Assembly (NCBI RefSeq): GCF_000739995.1
Contig: NZ_BBJX01000001.1
Location: 186,001 to 250,000, forward strand
DNA length: 64,000 nucleotides
DNA from: Comamonas granuli NBRC 101663
Lineage (GTDB): Bacteria > Pseudomonadota > Gammaproteobacteria > Burkholderiales > Burkholderiaceae_C
Reading direction: 5' to 3'
The position numbers and the translations under genes are program-made. Each line of letters starts with the position of its first letter. Position 1 is the stretch's first letter. The notes beneath the pieces are model-generated. The model was not told where the DNA came from. It did no database searches and saw nothing but the letters and a program-made list of their open reading frames with translations. Of this stretch, positions 32,088 to 42,300 are shown in pieces.

Positions 32088-34249
32088 CGGTGCTACGCCG
32101 CATTTTTCAGCGTTGGCGCCCTGGGGTGTGGCGCTGGGTGCAGGCTTTGCACCATATCGATTTCGCCTGGGTGCTTCCTGCCATGGCACGCCTGCCGCTG
32201 GCCTGGGGATACCGGCTCGCAGAGTGGCGCGGGCGGTTGAATGCGCGCACAGGCCGTGATTGGCGCTCGATGGCGCTGGGTATGCGCCATGTCCAGCGCC
32301 AAGCCCTGGCGGGCTACCACCTGCTGCCGGTGCAGGCCAGCGATGCGCAGCGCCTGCTCTGGAGCCGGGAACGCTTCGTCGTGGAAGCGCGCGATGAATT
32401 CGAGGCACGGCTCACCGCGGCAGGCCGGCTGGCCGCATTGCGCTGCCGGCATGTCTTCCCCCCTGGGGGGAGCTTTGCCGGCGTGGCACCGGAACGCAGA
32501 CGTGGCCTGCTGTTGCTGACGCCGCATTTCGACAGCTTTTTCCTGGGCGTGGCGTTTGCCGCGCGCGGCGGCGCCAAGGTGAACCTGATGTCTTCCGCGG
32601 TAACGCACGATGCGCGTGTGGACCGTGCGGTGCAGCAGCATTTTTCGGCCAAGTACCGCGGCCTGGAACCTTATCTGAATGGCGGCCGTGTGCTGGACAT
32701 GGAGGCCGGCATCCGCCCCTTTTACCGCATGCTGGAGCAGGGCGAGGCATTGGTGGTGCTGGGCGATGCGCCGGTGCTGCCGCAGGGCGTTGCCACGCAG
32801 GTGGATTTTCTCGGCGCGTCCCGGCTGTTGGCAGGCGGGGCCTTGCGCATGGCGCAAAAGGCGGACTGCGACCTGGGGGGCTACATCTGCCGCATGGAGC
32901 GCCCCGGGGAGTACGTGATGGAATGGTGCGAGCCCGGCCCGGCCAACGACCCGGAGACGGTGCGCCGTGTCTATGCACTGTTCACACGCGCGATCGAGCA
33001 ATCGCCCGGCCATTGGTGGGCCTCCGATTTGCTGCCAGCGATGCCGCCCTGCCCACCCCGAGCGCCCGCATACCATGTGCTGGCATTCACCGATAGCCCC
33101 CTGGAGGGCTCGGCCGAGCTGAACTTCGGCCTGCGTGCGCTGCAGCGCCAATGGCCTGGAGCGATGGACGGCGGCAGCACGCGCTGGCACATGGCCCGCC
33201 ATGACACGGCCCCGCCACTGGCAGCCTTCCTGGAGGATGCGGACACAAGCCACCTGCTGGTCGTGCTGGACCCGGCGGTGCTGGGCACCGCCGACTTGCC
33301 GCTCCTGCTGGCGCAGTGCCTGGATGCCTGCGGCGAAGCCGTATGCGCCGTTGCCGAGGACGCGCGTTTTGCCGTTAACGAGTGGGCGCCGGACTACATC
33401 ACGCAGGCGGATTTCGAACGCTATGTGGCACGCCGCGGCCACCTGCCAACACACGCCCCGACACGCCCGCCGGAGCCGCCCAGAAGGCCTTTGGTCTACA
33501 TGCTGCGGCTCGACCGGCTGCGCGCCCGCGACCCGCGGCCCGCCGCCTGGGACGAGCTGCCACAGGCGCTGGGCAGCGCCACGGTGCTGGCTCCGCGTGC
33601 TTTCGTGCACGGGTATGCCGCCTACCAACAAGGCAGCCGGTCCGAGATGCTGGACATGCTGCCCGAGGGCGTGCAACGCCTGCTGGATGTGGGGGGTGGC
33701 GAGGGAGGCTTTGTCCAGGCATTTCTCCGGCAGCGCGCAGGGGCGGCCCTGCTGGTGGAGCCCGGCACCCAGGCCGCACGCAGGGCCCGGGAGCGTGGCC
33801 TGGAGGTGTTCGCCGGCCCGATCGAGCAGCTCGATCCGGAAAGCGTGGGTCGGTTCGATGCCATCAGCTTTCTCGACGTTCTGGAGCACCTGGAGGAACC
33901 CTTGCCGGCGTTGCGACAGGCGCGCGCACTGCTGGCGCCAGGCGGCGTGGTCCTGGTCTCCGTGCCCAATCTGGGTTACTGGTCCGTGGTGCGGGACTTG
34001 GCGGGCGGCCGGTTCGATTACCTGCCGGTCGGCATTTTGTGCCGTACGCACCTGCGCTTCTTCACGCTGCGCAGCCTGGAGGAATTGCTGGCCGATGCGG
34101 GGCTCGAGATCGTCCGCTTGCGCCGCCACACGCCCGCCCCCTCGGTAGAACAACGGCAGTTCGTGCAGGCGCTGGAGGCTGCGGGCCTGCCTTGTGACCA
34201 CGATAGTCTTGCCACGGAATCCTTGCATGCACTGGCCCGCGCGCGTTGA
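32084..34249 (+). CDS. Fusion of an LpxL-like acyltransferase domain with a SAM methyltransferase
   Basis: 721 residues with at least two enzymes in one chain. Residues about 1-300 resemble lipid A lauroyl/myristoyl-type acyltransferases: LLLLTPHFDSFFLGVAFAARG, ALVVLGDAPVLPQGV and FLGASRLLAGGALRMAQK. The usual HX4(D/E) site is HFDSFF, so the acidic residue is not at its normal place. Residues about 320-470 are a linker with a possible degenerate glycosyltransferase-like unit (HLLVVLDPAVLGTADLPLL). Residues about 515-700 form a class I methyltransferase (RLLDVGGGEGGFVQAFL motif I, DAISFLDVLEHLEEPL). It probably modifies the exported polysaccharide or its lipid. Coupled by ATGA to the preceding gene; the next gene overlaps its end. 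Confidence 0.75.
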   Translation: MTVLRRIFQRWRPGVWRWVQALHHIDFAWVLPAMARLPLAWGYRLAEWRGRLNARTGRDWRSMALGMRHVQRQALAGYHLLPVQASDAQRLLWSRERFVVEARDEFEARLTAAGRLAALRCRHVFPPGGSFAGVAPERRRGLLLLTPHFDSFFLGVAFAARGGAKVNLMSSAVTHDARVDRAVQQHFSAKYRGLEPYLNGGRVLDMEAGIRPFYRMLEQGEALVVLGDAPVLPQGVATQVDFLGASRLLAGGALRMAQKADCDLGGYICRMERPGEYVMEWCEPGPANDPETVRRVYALFTRAIEQSPGHWWASDLLPAMPPCPPRAPAYHVLAFTDSPLEGSAELNFGLRALQRQWPGAMDGGSTRWHMARHDTAPPLAAFLEDADTSHLLVVLDPAVLGTADLPLLLAQCLDACGEAVCAVAEDARFAVNEWAPDYITQADFERYVARRGHLPTHAPTRPPEPPRRPLVYMLRLDRLRARDPRPAAWDELPQALGSATVLAPRAFVHGYAAYQQGSRSEMLDMLPEGVQRLLDVGGGEGGFVQAFLRQRAGAALLVEPGTQAARRARERGLEVFAGPIEQLDPESVGRFDAISFLDVLEHLEEPLPALRQARALLAPGGVVLVSVPNLGYWSVVRDLAGGRFDYLPVGILCRTHLRFFTLRSLEELLADAGLEIVRLRRHTPAPSVEQRQFVQALEAAGLPCDHDSLATESLHALARAR

Positions 34250-35345
34250 CATCGTGGTGGTGAACTACCACAGCGCCGATGATGTCTGCACCGGCCTGGA
34301 AGCGCTGGGCACCTGGCCGCACGGCGCCATCTGGGTGGTGGACAACAGCGGCGACGCGAGCGAAGCGCAGGCGCTGCGGGCCATGGCGAGCCGGCGCGCC
34401 GAGTGCACGGTGATCGACGCGGGCGCCAACCTGGGTTTCGCTCGCGCCTGCAATCTGGCGCTGTCGCGCTCGTCGGCGGAATATGTGCTGCTGCTCAATC
34501 CGGATGCACGGATCACGCAGGCGCACCTGGAGGTGATGCTGCAGACCATGGTGCGCTCGCCCCGCCTGGCCGCGGTTTCGCCCGCCACGTACTGGAATGC
34601 CGAGATGAGTTTTGTGCTGCCCCGCCCCAGCGCGCAAACACCACTCGCCCACCTGGGCCACGTGGCGGCCACCTGGTGGCCGCGCGCAACACGCATGCTG
34701 GCCGAGCACGGCGTACGGCGCACCCAGAAGGAAATGGCTGGGGGTACCGCCGTGCCGGTGGATTTCCTGGCAGGGGCCGTGCTGCTATTGCGGCGCAGTG
34801 CAGTGGAGGCAGCCGGCGGCTTGTTCGACCCCGGGTACTTCATGTTTTTCGAGGATGCGGATTTATCGCTGCGTCTGCGACGCGCGGGCTACGCGCTGGC
34901 TTTGGTCCCGGCCGCCCAGGCCATGCACCACTACCGCCACAAGCCATTCAAGGCGGCATTGATGGCACAAAGCCAAATGCACTATTTCAGCCTGCGCCAC
35001 CGCTGGTACCTGCGGCTGAGCGGCGGACTGCGCGGTGTGGAACGGTGTGCGCGGCCCGTGGCCGCGCCCGCCTGGTATCCGACCCTGGGCACCCTGGCAA
35101 GTGCGCAGGCATTTGCCGCCGCCACCGGGGGCGCCCGGGTGGAGGCGTTCAGCCCTTCGCCATTGATGATGCCGGCCATCGCGCGGCCCAGCCATCATGC
35201 AGGGCACGGTTTCACACCCGAGGAATGGGCCTTGCTGGAGCCCGGCGCCTATGTGGCATGGCTGACGGAGGGGCGGCGCGGGCGCTGGGTACACTTCGTG
35301 CGGAGCAGCCCTGAGGAGCCGCTTCCCACGCCCCCGACCCGCTGA
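34227..35345 (+). CDS. Family 2 glycosyltransferase, rhamnosyltransferase-like
   Basis: 372 residues. RVDIVVVNYHSADDVCTGL is the first strand of a GT2 domain; LGFARACNLAL and LLLNPDARIT hold the donor and metal-binding positions, and FDPGYFMFFEDADLSLRLRR is the ED.DL motif of WbbL-like rhamnosyltransferases. About 110 extra residues follow. The ATG at 34227, inside the end of the fusion gene, is chosen because the conserved domain begins seven residues later; an upstream in-frame start at 34194 would add 11 residues. Likely builds the repeat unit or capping sugar of the exported polysaccharide. Confidence 0.85.
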   Translation: MHWPARVDIVVVNYHSADDVCTGLEALGTWPHGAIWVVDNSGDASEAQALRAMASRRAECTVIDAGANLGFARACNLALSRSSAEYVLLLNPDARITQAHLEVMLQTMVRSPRLAAVSPATYWNAEMSFVLPRPSAQTPLAHLGHVAATWWPRATRMLAEHGVRRTQKEMAGGTAVPVDFLAGAVLLLRRSAVEAAGGLFDPGYFMFFEDADLSLRLRRAGYALALVPAAQAMHHYRHKPFKAALMAQSQMHYFSLRHRWYLRLSGGLRGVERCARPVAAPAWYPTLGTLASAQAFAAATGGARVEAFSPSPLMMPAIARPSHHAGHGFTPEEWALLEPGAYVAWLTEGRRGRWVHFVRSSPEEPLPTPPTR

Positions 35346-35346
35346 C

Positions 35347-36438
35347 ATGTCCCCTGAAAATCTACCCAGCCAGCGCGAGGATCCTGTCATCGAAATGCTG
35401 CGCGGGCTTGCCGCATGCATGGTCGTGGGGACGCACTACGCGTCCATGGTGGCTGCGCACCCGGGCCTATGGGGTTTCGCGAGTACCGGGGTCGATCTGT
35501 TCTTCGTGCTCAGCGGCTATGTGTTCGCGCCCTACCTGCATGGCCGCCCTCTGGCAACCCTGCCGCACCTGGTGCGCCGTTTCTTCCGCCTCGTACCGCT
35601 GTACTGGACCGCCCTGGCCTGCTACCTGCTGCTCAGCACCTTGCAGGGGCGAGATCTCCTCTACGTAGCTGAGCACTTCTTTTTCCTGCACACGGCACGT
35701 TCTCTGGAAATCGCCACGTACTACAACTCCGCCTTCTGGAGCCTGCCCCCCGAAGTCGAGTTCTACCTTGTCCTGCCCATACTGGCCTGGGCGGCCACGC
35801 GCTGGCGCCTGGCCTGGGGGGCGACGCTGGCGGTGGCCATGCACCTGGCTCTTGTGGCGGCCGCTGACCCCGCCAGCCAGGCGGTGACCGCCCGTGCCAT
35901 CGCCACCATCCATCTGCCAGGACTCTTGTGCGAATTCGCGCTCGGCGCCATGGCCTGGCATCTGGTGCAAACCGCTCCGGGGGCGGGGCAGCGGGCGTTG
36001 CGCCTGGCGCTGGGCCTGTTGGCCCTCGCAGCAGCCATGGCGCTGTTCCATGTCTTCGTCGCAGATACGGGAGCCCAGCGCGACCCGGCCCCCCTCTGGA
36101 TTGGCGGCAATATGGGCCTGCTGGCTGCCACAGCCTACGCTTTGCTGGTCAGCGCCGTGGCTGGCGCGCCGGGCGCTGCCGGGCGGGTTCCGCTGGCGGC
36201 GTTCTGGTTCTGGCTGGGGCAGTGCAGCTATGGTGTCTACCTGCTGCACAACGCCAGCCCCCAGGCACTTCAGCTTCTGGGCTGGAAGCCACAGGGGTGG
36301 GCAGGCATTCTTGCCTGCATTGTGCTCACGCTCGGCGCGGCGTGGACGGCACACAAGGCGATCGAGCGCCCCATGCGCGCCTGGGGCCGGCGGATCAGCC
36401 TGCGCTGGCACGCGCGGCCCCGGCCTGCACAAGGTTGA
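35347..36438 (+). CDS. Acyltransferase-3 family O-acyltransferase (OafA/YrhL-like)
   Basis: 363 residues with about ten membrane helices. The family pattern is present: EMLRGLAACMVVGTHYAS with the probable catalytic His, STGVDLFFVLSGYVF, a FYLVLPILAW helix after SLPPEVE, and CSYGVYLLHN near the end. Such proteins add acetyl groups to sugars of the O-antigen or capsule in the inner membrane or periplasm. No SGNH domain is attached. It starts one base after the previous stop. Confidence 0.88.
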   Translation: MSPENLPSQREDPVIEMLRGLAACMVVGTHYASMVAAHPGLWGFASTGVDLFFVLSGYVFAPYLHGRPLATLPHLVRRFFRLVPLYWTALACYLLLSTLQGRDLLYVAEHFFFLHTARSLEIATYYNSAFWSLPPEVEFYLVLPILAWAATRWRLAWGATLAVAMHLALVAAADPASQAVTARAIATIHLPGLLCEFALGAMAWHLVQTAPGAGQRALRLALGLLALAAAMALFHVFVADTGAQRDPAPLWIGGNMGLLAATAYALLVSAVAGAPGAAGRVPLAAFWFWLGQCSYGVYLLHNASPQALQLLGWKPQGWAGILACIVLTLGAAWTAHKAIERPMRAWGRRISLRWHARPRPAQG

Positions 36439-36552
36439 GTGCGCCTCCGCCTGGGCCGCCGCCAGCGCAATGGGACAATACCGGCTTCATCCCATGGGTT
36501 GCCTGGCCGCAGCCCTGATTTCTCACCGCCACCAGAGTACCGAAGACCCGCT

Positions 36553-37545
36553 GTGGACCCTCAGCCAAACCCTGTTGCCGTTGTCATTCCCTGCTACCGC
36601 GTGCGCGAGCAGGTGCTCGGCGTCATCGCACGCATCGGGCCGGAAGTCTCACGCATCTATGTGGTGGACGATGCTTGCCCGGACGGCTCCGGTGCGCTGG
36701 TTCAGGCGCAGTGCCAAGATCCGCGCGTGACGGTATTGCGCCATGCGGCAAACCGCGGCGTGGGCGGTGCCGTGATGACAGGGTACCGGGCGGCCCTCGG
36801 TGATGGCGCCTGCATCATCGTCAAGGTCGACGGTGATGGGCAAATGGACCCGACCCTGATTCCGCATTTCGTGGCTCCCATCGCGCGCGGTCAGGCCGAC
36901 TATGCCAAGGGCAACCGCTTCTACAACCTGACCCATATCCGCCAAATGCCTGCCGCGCGGCTGTTTGGCAATGCCGTTCTGTCCTTCATGGCGAAGCTCA
37001 CGACGGGCTACTGGAGCCTGTTCGACCCGACGAACGGGTACACGGCCATCCACGCGAAGGCTGCGCGCTGCCTGGATTTCAGCCAGATCAGCGAACGCTA
37101 TTTCTTTGAAACCGACATGCTTTTCCGCCTGAATACGGTGCGTGCCGTGGTGGTCGATATCCCCATGGACGCCCGCTATGGGGACGAGAAAAGCAATCTG
37201 CGCATCCGCCGGATCCTGGGGGAATTCCTGTTCAAGCATGGCAAGAACCTGTGCAAGCGCATTTTCTACAACTATTTCCTGCGCGACATGACGGTGGCCT
37301 CGCTGGAGCTGGTATTCGGCATATTGCTGTTGGCATTCGGCGTGGCGTTCGGCAGCTACCATTGGTGGACCGGTCTGGCCCATGAGACGGCGACGCCCCC
37401 CGGCACGGTGATGCTGGCTGCACTGCCCACGCTCGCCGGCCTGCAGTTGCTGCTGGCATTCGTGGGCTACGACGTCGCCAACCAGCCACGCCGCCCCATC
37501 CACCCCGACCTGCCCGACCCAGCGCCCGGAGACACTGCGCCGTGA
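36553..37545 (+). CDS. Polyprenyl-phosphate glycosyltransferase (GtrB/DPM1-like) with two C-terminal membrane helices
   Basis: About 330 residues. The GT2 domain begins AVVIPCYRVREQVLGVI and has RIYVVDDACPDGSG, VKVDGDGQMDPTLIP (the DxD site) and FDPTNGYTAI, typical of dolichol- or undecaprenyl-phosphate sugar transferases such as GtrB and ArnC. Two membrane segments follow (ASLELVFGILLLAFGVAFG and TVMLAALPTLAGLQLLLAF). The start is taken as GTG 36553; the open frame reaches 36439, but the extra residues look non-coding. It would load a sugar on undecaprenyl phosphate for transfer in the periplasm by the next two proteins. Confidence 0.82.
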   Translation: MDPQPNPVAVVIPCYRVREQVLGVIARIGPEVSRIYVVDDACPDGSGALVQAQCQDPRVTVLRHAANRGVGGAVMTGYRAALGDGACIIVKVDGDGQMDPTLIPHFVAPIARGQADYAKGNRFYNLTHIRQMPAARLFGNAVLSFMAKLTTGYWSLFDPTNGYTAIHAKAARCLDFSQISERYFFETDMLFRLNTVRAVVVDIPMDARYGDEKSNLRIRRILGEFLFKHGKNLCKRIFYNYFLRDMTVASLELVFGILLLAFGVAFGSYHWWTGLAHETATPPGTVMLAALPTLAGLQLLLAFVGYDVANQPRRPIHPDLPDPAPGDTAP

Positions 37546-37901
37546 CCGTACGCCAACTTTGCTTCGTCGTTTTCACCGTATTGGCTCTGTCCGTGGGGCA
37601 AATCCTGTTCAAGCTGGCTGCCCGCGACATGCGTCCCGGCGATCCATGGCTGGAGCAGGTGGCGCTGAATGCATGGCTGTACGTGGCCTTGGCGGTGTAC
37701 GGGGTGGCCACCATCGTCTGGGTGCTGCTGTTGCGCCATGTGGCCTTGCAATTGGCCTATCCGTTTGTGGCGCTCGCGTTTTTCTTCGTCCCGCTGCTGG
37801 CGCATTGGATTCTGGGTGAAACGCTGCGCTGGCAGACCTTCGCCGGGGCCGGATTGATATTGTTGGGTGTATGGATCTCCGTTGGTTGGCCAGCCCGATG
37901 A
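37542..37901 (+). CDS. Small EamA/SMR-type membrane protein, probable lipid-sugar flippase (ArnE/GtrA-like)
   Basis: 119 residues with four membrane helices: FVVFTVLALSVGQILFKLA, LYVALAVYGVATIVWVLLL, LAYPFVALAFFFVPLLAHWIL and FAGAGLILLGVWISVG. Layout and the GE.LRW loop resemble ArnE-type half transporters that flip undecaprenyl-phosphate-linked sugars. It overlaps both neighbours by ATGA-type junctions (37542-37545 and 37898-37901), so the three form a coupled unit analogous to the GtrA-GtrB-Gtr(type) systems that glucosylate O-antigens. The role is inferred from this context. Confidence 0.8.
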   Translation: MTVRQLCFVVFTVLALSVGQILFKLAARDMRPGDPWLEQVALNAWLYVALAVYGVATIVWVLLLRHVALQLAYPFVALAFFFVPLLAHWILGETLRWQTFAGAGLILLGVWISVGWPAR

Positions 37902-39289
37902 GCAGGAGCCACGGAGCCTCATTCTGGCCCGCCAGCATTTGGGCGCTGGGCGCTTTCGCGCTCCTCAGCGTTCTGTCCTTGCTGGTTCCGCCCATGCAAT
38001 CGCCCGATGAGAACGCCCATCTCATGCGCGCCGAAATGCTCTCCCACGGGCAGTGGCTTCTGCAGCCCCCGCCTGTGGGCACGCCGGTCGAGCTCGCCAG
38101 CCCAGGCGGCGAGGTGGACGCAGGCCTGGCGCAGTACAGCCATGCCTTCATGGAGACCATAGCGCCCCCCGGAGGGCCAGCACCCGCGGCAGTGCGGGAA
38201 AAAACCGCGCACTGGAACTGGGCGCATGCCACGGTCTTCTACCCCGCACCAGGCACGGGCTACTACTTCCCGCTGATTTATGCGCCGCAGGCACTGGCCC
38301 TGTGGCTGGGTCGCACCCTGGGGTGGAGCGTGCCGGACAGCTACCAATTGGCACGCTCCTGCGCTTTGCTGGTGGTATGCCTGCTGACCACCATGGCGTG
38401 GCGGCACATACCCCCCAATCCCGCTGTCATTGCTGTGGCGACCTTGCCCATGGGCCTTTTCCAGGCCGTATCGCCCACCCTGGATGGAATCACAACGGCG
38501 CTGGCCTTGCTGGCCATCAGCCAGTTCATCGCCCATGCCCGGACTCCTTCATCCCAGCCGGGACAGTCCCTGCCGTGGGGGTTTCTGGCCTGCATTTTTC
38601 TGCTGGTGACGAGCCGCACCCATCTGCTGCCGCTGCTGCTGCTGCCGGTGTTCCTGGCCTGGAAACGCCAGTCTGCGGCCGCCTGGGCAGCCACCGCTCT
38701 GCTGGTGGCCGCGTGCCTGGCATGGTTGGGCTTTGCCATGGCCTCGACGACGGATGGACGTGTGGTGCGCGAGCACTCCACCACAGAGATCGTGCTGCTG
38801 TACGCAGGACATCCCGCTGAATTCCTCGCACTGCTGGGGCGCACCTTGGGGAACCACGAACTGGTGCGGTTCTATGGGCAATCGTTCATCGGCATTCTGG
38901 GGTGGCTGGACACGCCGCTGAAAAGCGCGCGCTACGAAATTCTCAGCGCAGGGCTGCTGCTTGCAGCCAGCCTATCGTTTCTCTGGCGGCGCCCGGCAGA
39001 CGCCGCCGCGCGGTGGCTGCTGTGCGCCGTGGCGCTGGCGTCCTGCCTGCTGGTGTTCGTGGCACTGGCCGTGACCTGGACGCCCTATGCTGCACCGGCC
39101 ATCGCTGGCGTGCAAGGCCGCTATTTCGTGGTCCCTGCGCTCCTGCTGGGCTATGCTTTGGGAGACACCGCGCCCCATCGGCCGGCTTGGCAGCGATGGG
39201 GCCTGCGCGGACTGGGGGCCGGCATGGTGCTGGTGTCGCTCGCAGTTCTCGTGGAAACCCTGGTGCAGCGCTACGCGTTCTGGCCCTGA
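37898..39289 (+). CDS. DUF2142-like GT-C membrane glycosyltransferase
   Basis: 463 residues with about ten to twelve membrane helices and a first periplasmic loop containing MQSPDENAHLMRAE; the acidic DE in this loop is typical of GT-C glycosyltransferases that take polyprenyl-phosphate sugars. A long first loop (about residues 35-110) is followed by regularly spaced helices. DUF2142 members accompany GtrB-like enzymes and flippases in O-antigen modification. The ATG at 37898 overlaps the flippase stop; the alternative at 37871 lies within that gene. Confidence 0.78.
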   Translation: MSRSHGASFWPASIWALGAFALLSVLSLLVPPMQSPDENAHLMRAEMLSHGQWLLQPPPVGTPVELASPGGEVDAGLAQYSHAFMETIAPPGGPAPAAVREKTAHWNWAHATVFYPAPGTGYYFPLIYAPQALALWLGRTLGWSVPDSYQLARSCALLVVCLLTTMAWRHIPPNPAVIAVATLPMGLFQAVSPTLDGITTALALLAISQFIAHARTPSSQPGQSLPWGFLACIFLLVTSRTHLLPLLLLPVFLAWKRQSAAAWAATALLVAACLAWLGFAMASTTDGRVVREHSTTEIVLLYAGHPAEFLALLGRTLGNHELVRFYGQSFIGILGWLDTPLKSARYEILSAGLLLAASLSFLWRRPADAAARWLLCAVALASCLLVFVALAVTWTPYAAPAIAGVQGRYFVVPALLLGYALGDTAPHRPAWQRWGLRGLGAGMVLVSLAVLVETLVQRYAFWP

Positions 39290-39328
39290 GGCCGCACCTG
39301 CGCACCTTTTGCTGTTTGCTCTCTTTCT

Positions 39329-42300
39329 GTGGAACCGGACCTCATACCCTACAGCGCCGCCGAAACCATCGCCGCGCATTCCGTCGTCGTCCTGGCGCCG
39401 CACCCTGATGACGAGGTGTTCGGCTGTGGCGGCGCCATCGCGGCACACGCGCATCGGGGAGTGCCGGTGCATGTGGCCATTCTGACCGATGGGGCCGGAG
39501 CCGGCGACCCGGCACTGCGCGCACAGGAATCCTGCAAGGCAGCCGCCATACTGGGCTACGCCGCCCCGGAGTTCTGGGGCGTCGCGGACAGAACCTTGCT
39601 TAGCAGCGAGCCGCTACAGCAGCGCCTGCTCGAGACACTGCAGCAGCACGGTGCAGACCTGCTGTATGCGCCCTCCCCCTGGGAGGTGCACCCTGATCAC
39701 CGGCAGGCATGCGCCATGGCCATGCAGGTGGTCCAGCGCCTGGGGGGACGGGTGCGCCTGGCGTTCTACGAAGTCGGCGTTCCGCTGCGGCCCAATGTCC
39801 TGCTGGACATCACCGCCCACCTGCCAGCCAAGCAGGCCGCCATGCAGTGTTTCGCCTCACAGTTGCTGCGTCAGGACTATGCCCGGCAGATCGAGGCGCT
39901 GAACACCTACCGCACCTACACGCTGCCCAGGCACGTGCTGGCCGCCGAGGCCTACCGGGTGGTTTCTGCCGACCAATTGGTCTCGGGAGAGATGGCTGGG
40001 GAACTGCGCATGGCTTCGGCCACAGTGGACCGTTCCGCGCAGGTCCCGTCCGCCAGCGGCCCCCTGGTGTCGATACTGATACGCAGCGTGGGACGGCATC
40101 ATCTGGCCCGCGCCCTGGATTCCGTGGCCACGCAAACCTACGCGCGCATCGAGGTCACGGTCGTGGCTGCCAGCAGCGAACACCCGCCACTGCCCGGATT
40201 CTGCGGTCCGTTCCCCGTCCACCTGCACCAGACGCAGGAACCTTTGCCACGCAGCAAGGCCGCCAACAAGGCGCTGGACGTGGCACGTGGAGACCTTCTG
40301 CTTTTTCTGGATGACGACGATTGGCTGATGCCGGACCACGTGGCCCGGCTGGTGAGTGCCCTGCAGGCGCATCCCGCAGCACTGGCCGCCTATGCCGGCG
40401 TGGCATTGGTGGACGATGGCGGCAAACCGCTGGGCCAGGTGTTTGATCTGCCCTTCGACCGCACGCAGATGCAGGCCGGCAACCTGATGCCCATCCATGC
40501 CGTGCTGTTCGACCGTGCCCTGCTGTCCAAGGGATGCCGCTTCGATGAGGCCCTGGACCGCTATGAGGACTGGGATTTCTGGCTGCAGGTCGCACAACAC
40601 ACCGCCATGGTGCATGTCCCCGGGATCAGCGCAGCATATGTGGTGCACGCCAGTTCCGGCGTGCACGAGGATGCCGGCCCGCGCAGTGCCCATACCCAGC
40701 GCATCTACGCAAAGCACAGTCCGCGTTGGAGTGAGGATGACTGGGCAGCACTCATGGAGCGCAATTGGGCCTACCCTGAACTGGCGCGGCAGCACAATGC
40801 AGACCAGCAGGCCCAGCGGGCACTGGGGGCTCTGCAAATGACCAACGCCGAGTTGAACAGGCAGCTCGCAGCCATGACCGAGAGCAGGAGCTGGCGCATC
40901 ACGGCCCCCCTGCGCAGGGCGTCCGCCCGGTGGTCGGCAGCGCAGCGGCTGGCCAAGCGCGCCCGGGAGATCGTGTCCACCGAGGGATTTGCCGGTGTCC
41001 GCTACCGGGTAATGCAAAAGCTGCACGCCCCGGTACGCTACGACGCCTGGATGCGCCGCGCCAGACAGGCGACGCTGGCGTCCAGCGCCGCCATGCGCGC
41101 CGAATCGCACGATTGGCACGCCCGGCCGCTGCTGTCCATCGTGATGCCGGTCTACAACCCCCCCCTGAATCTGCTGCGAGAAGCCGTCGAATCAATCCAG
41201 GCACAGGTCTATGAGCATTGGGAGCTTTGCATAGCCGACGATGCTTCGCCAGACCCGGGCGTCTGGGAATGCCTGCAGCAATTCTGTCGTGCAGACGCAC
41301 GGGTACGCGCAGTGCGCCGCACCCGCAACGGGCACATTTCGCAAGCGTCGAACAGCGCCCTGGAACTGGTCACCGGGGAATTCATCGTCCTGATGGACAA
41401 CGACGACCTGCTGCCTCCCGATGCGCTTTATTGGGTGGCAGATGCCATTCGGCGCCACCCTACAGCCCAGATCCTGTATTCAGACGAAGACAAGATCGAT
41501 TCCAGCGGCACACATTTCGGGCCGTATTTCAAATCGGACTGGAACCACGCCCTGTTTCTCGGGCATAACATGATCAGCCACCTGGGGGTGTACCGCACGG
41601 ACCTGGTTCGCCGCATGGGGGGCTTCCGGCAGGGATACGAAGGGTCGCAGGATTACGACCTCGCGCTGCGCTGCATCGAGCACATAGCGCACAGCGACAT
41701 CATTCACATTCCCAAAGTCTTGTACCACTGGCGTGCGATCGAAGGCAGTACGGCCTTGGCCACGGGAGAAAAACCCTATGCCGTGGACGCTGCACAACGC
41801 GCGCTGACAGACCACCTGGCGCGCACCGGCCTGCCTGGGCACATCACGGTATCGAGCCTGTCGAACTATGTCTGCGAGCGCCCGTTTCCTCAGGCACATG
41901 CCTTGAGTCTTATCGTCGTGGGAGCGCACGATGGCAATGCCCCATGGATAGACCGGCTGCGCAGCAGCCTTCCCCTGGTGGAAGTGCAATGCTGCCGCGA
42001 CATCACCACGGCATTCGGCCACGCACGTGAGGCCAAGGGAAGCCTCGTGGCCATCGTGCGGTCGGGGCTGGTGCCGGACACCGATACCAGCCTCTCATCG
42101 ATGGCTGGATGGGCTGCGGACGACGATGTGGGCATCGTCGCTGGATCAGTACGAACCCACGAAGGTGCCTTGGCTGCGGGTGGACTGGTATTGCACCCGG
42201 CGCTCGGCTGCACCCCTCTGCTGCCCGGCCTGCCCAAAGGGAACCCGGGGTACATGGGGCGAGGGACATTGACCCAGGAACTATCGGCCGTGGCATGGGA

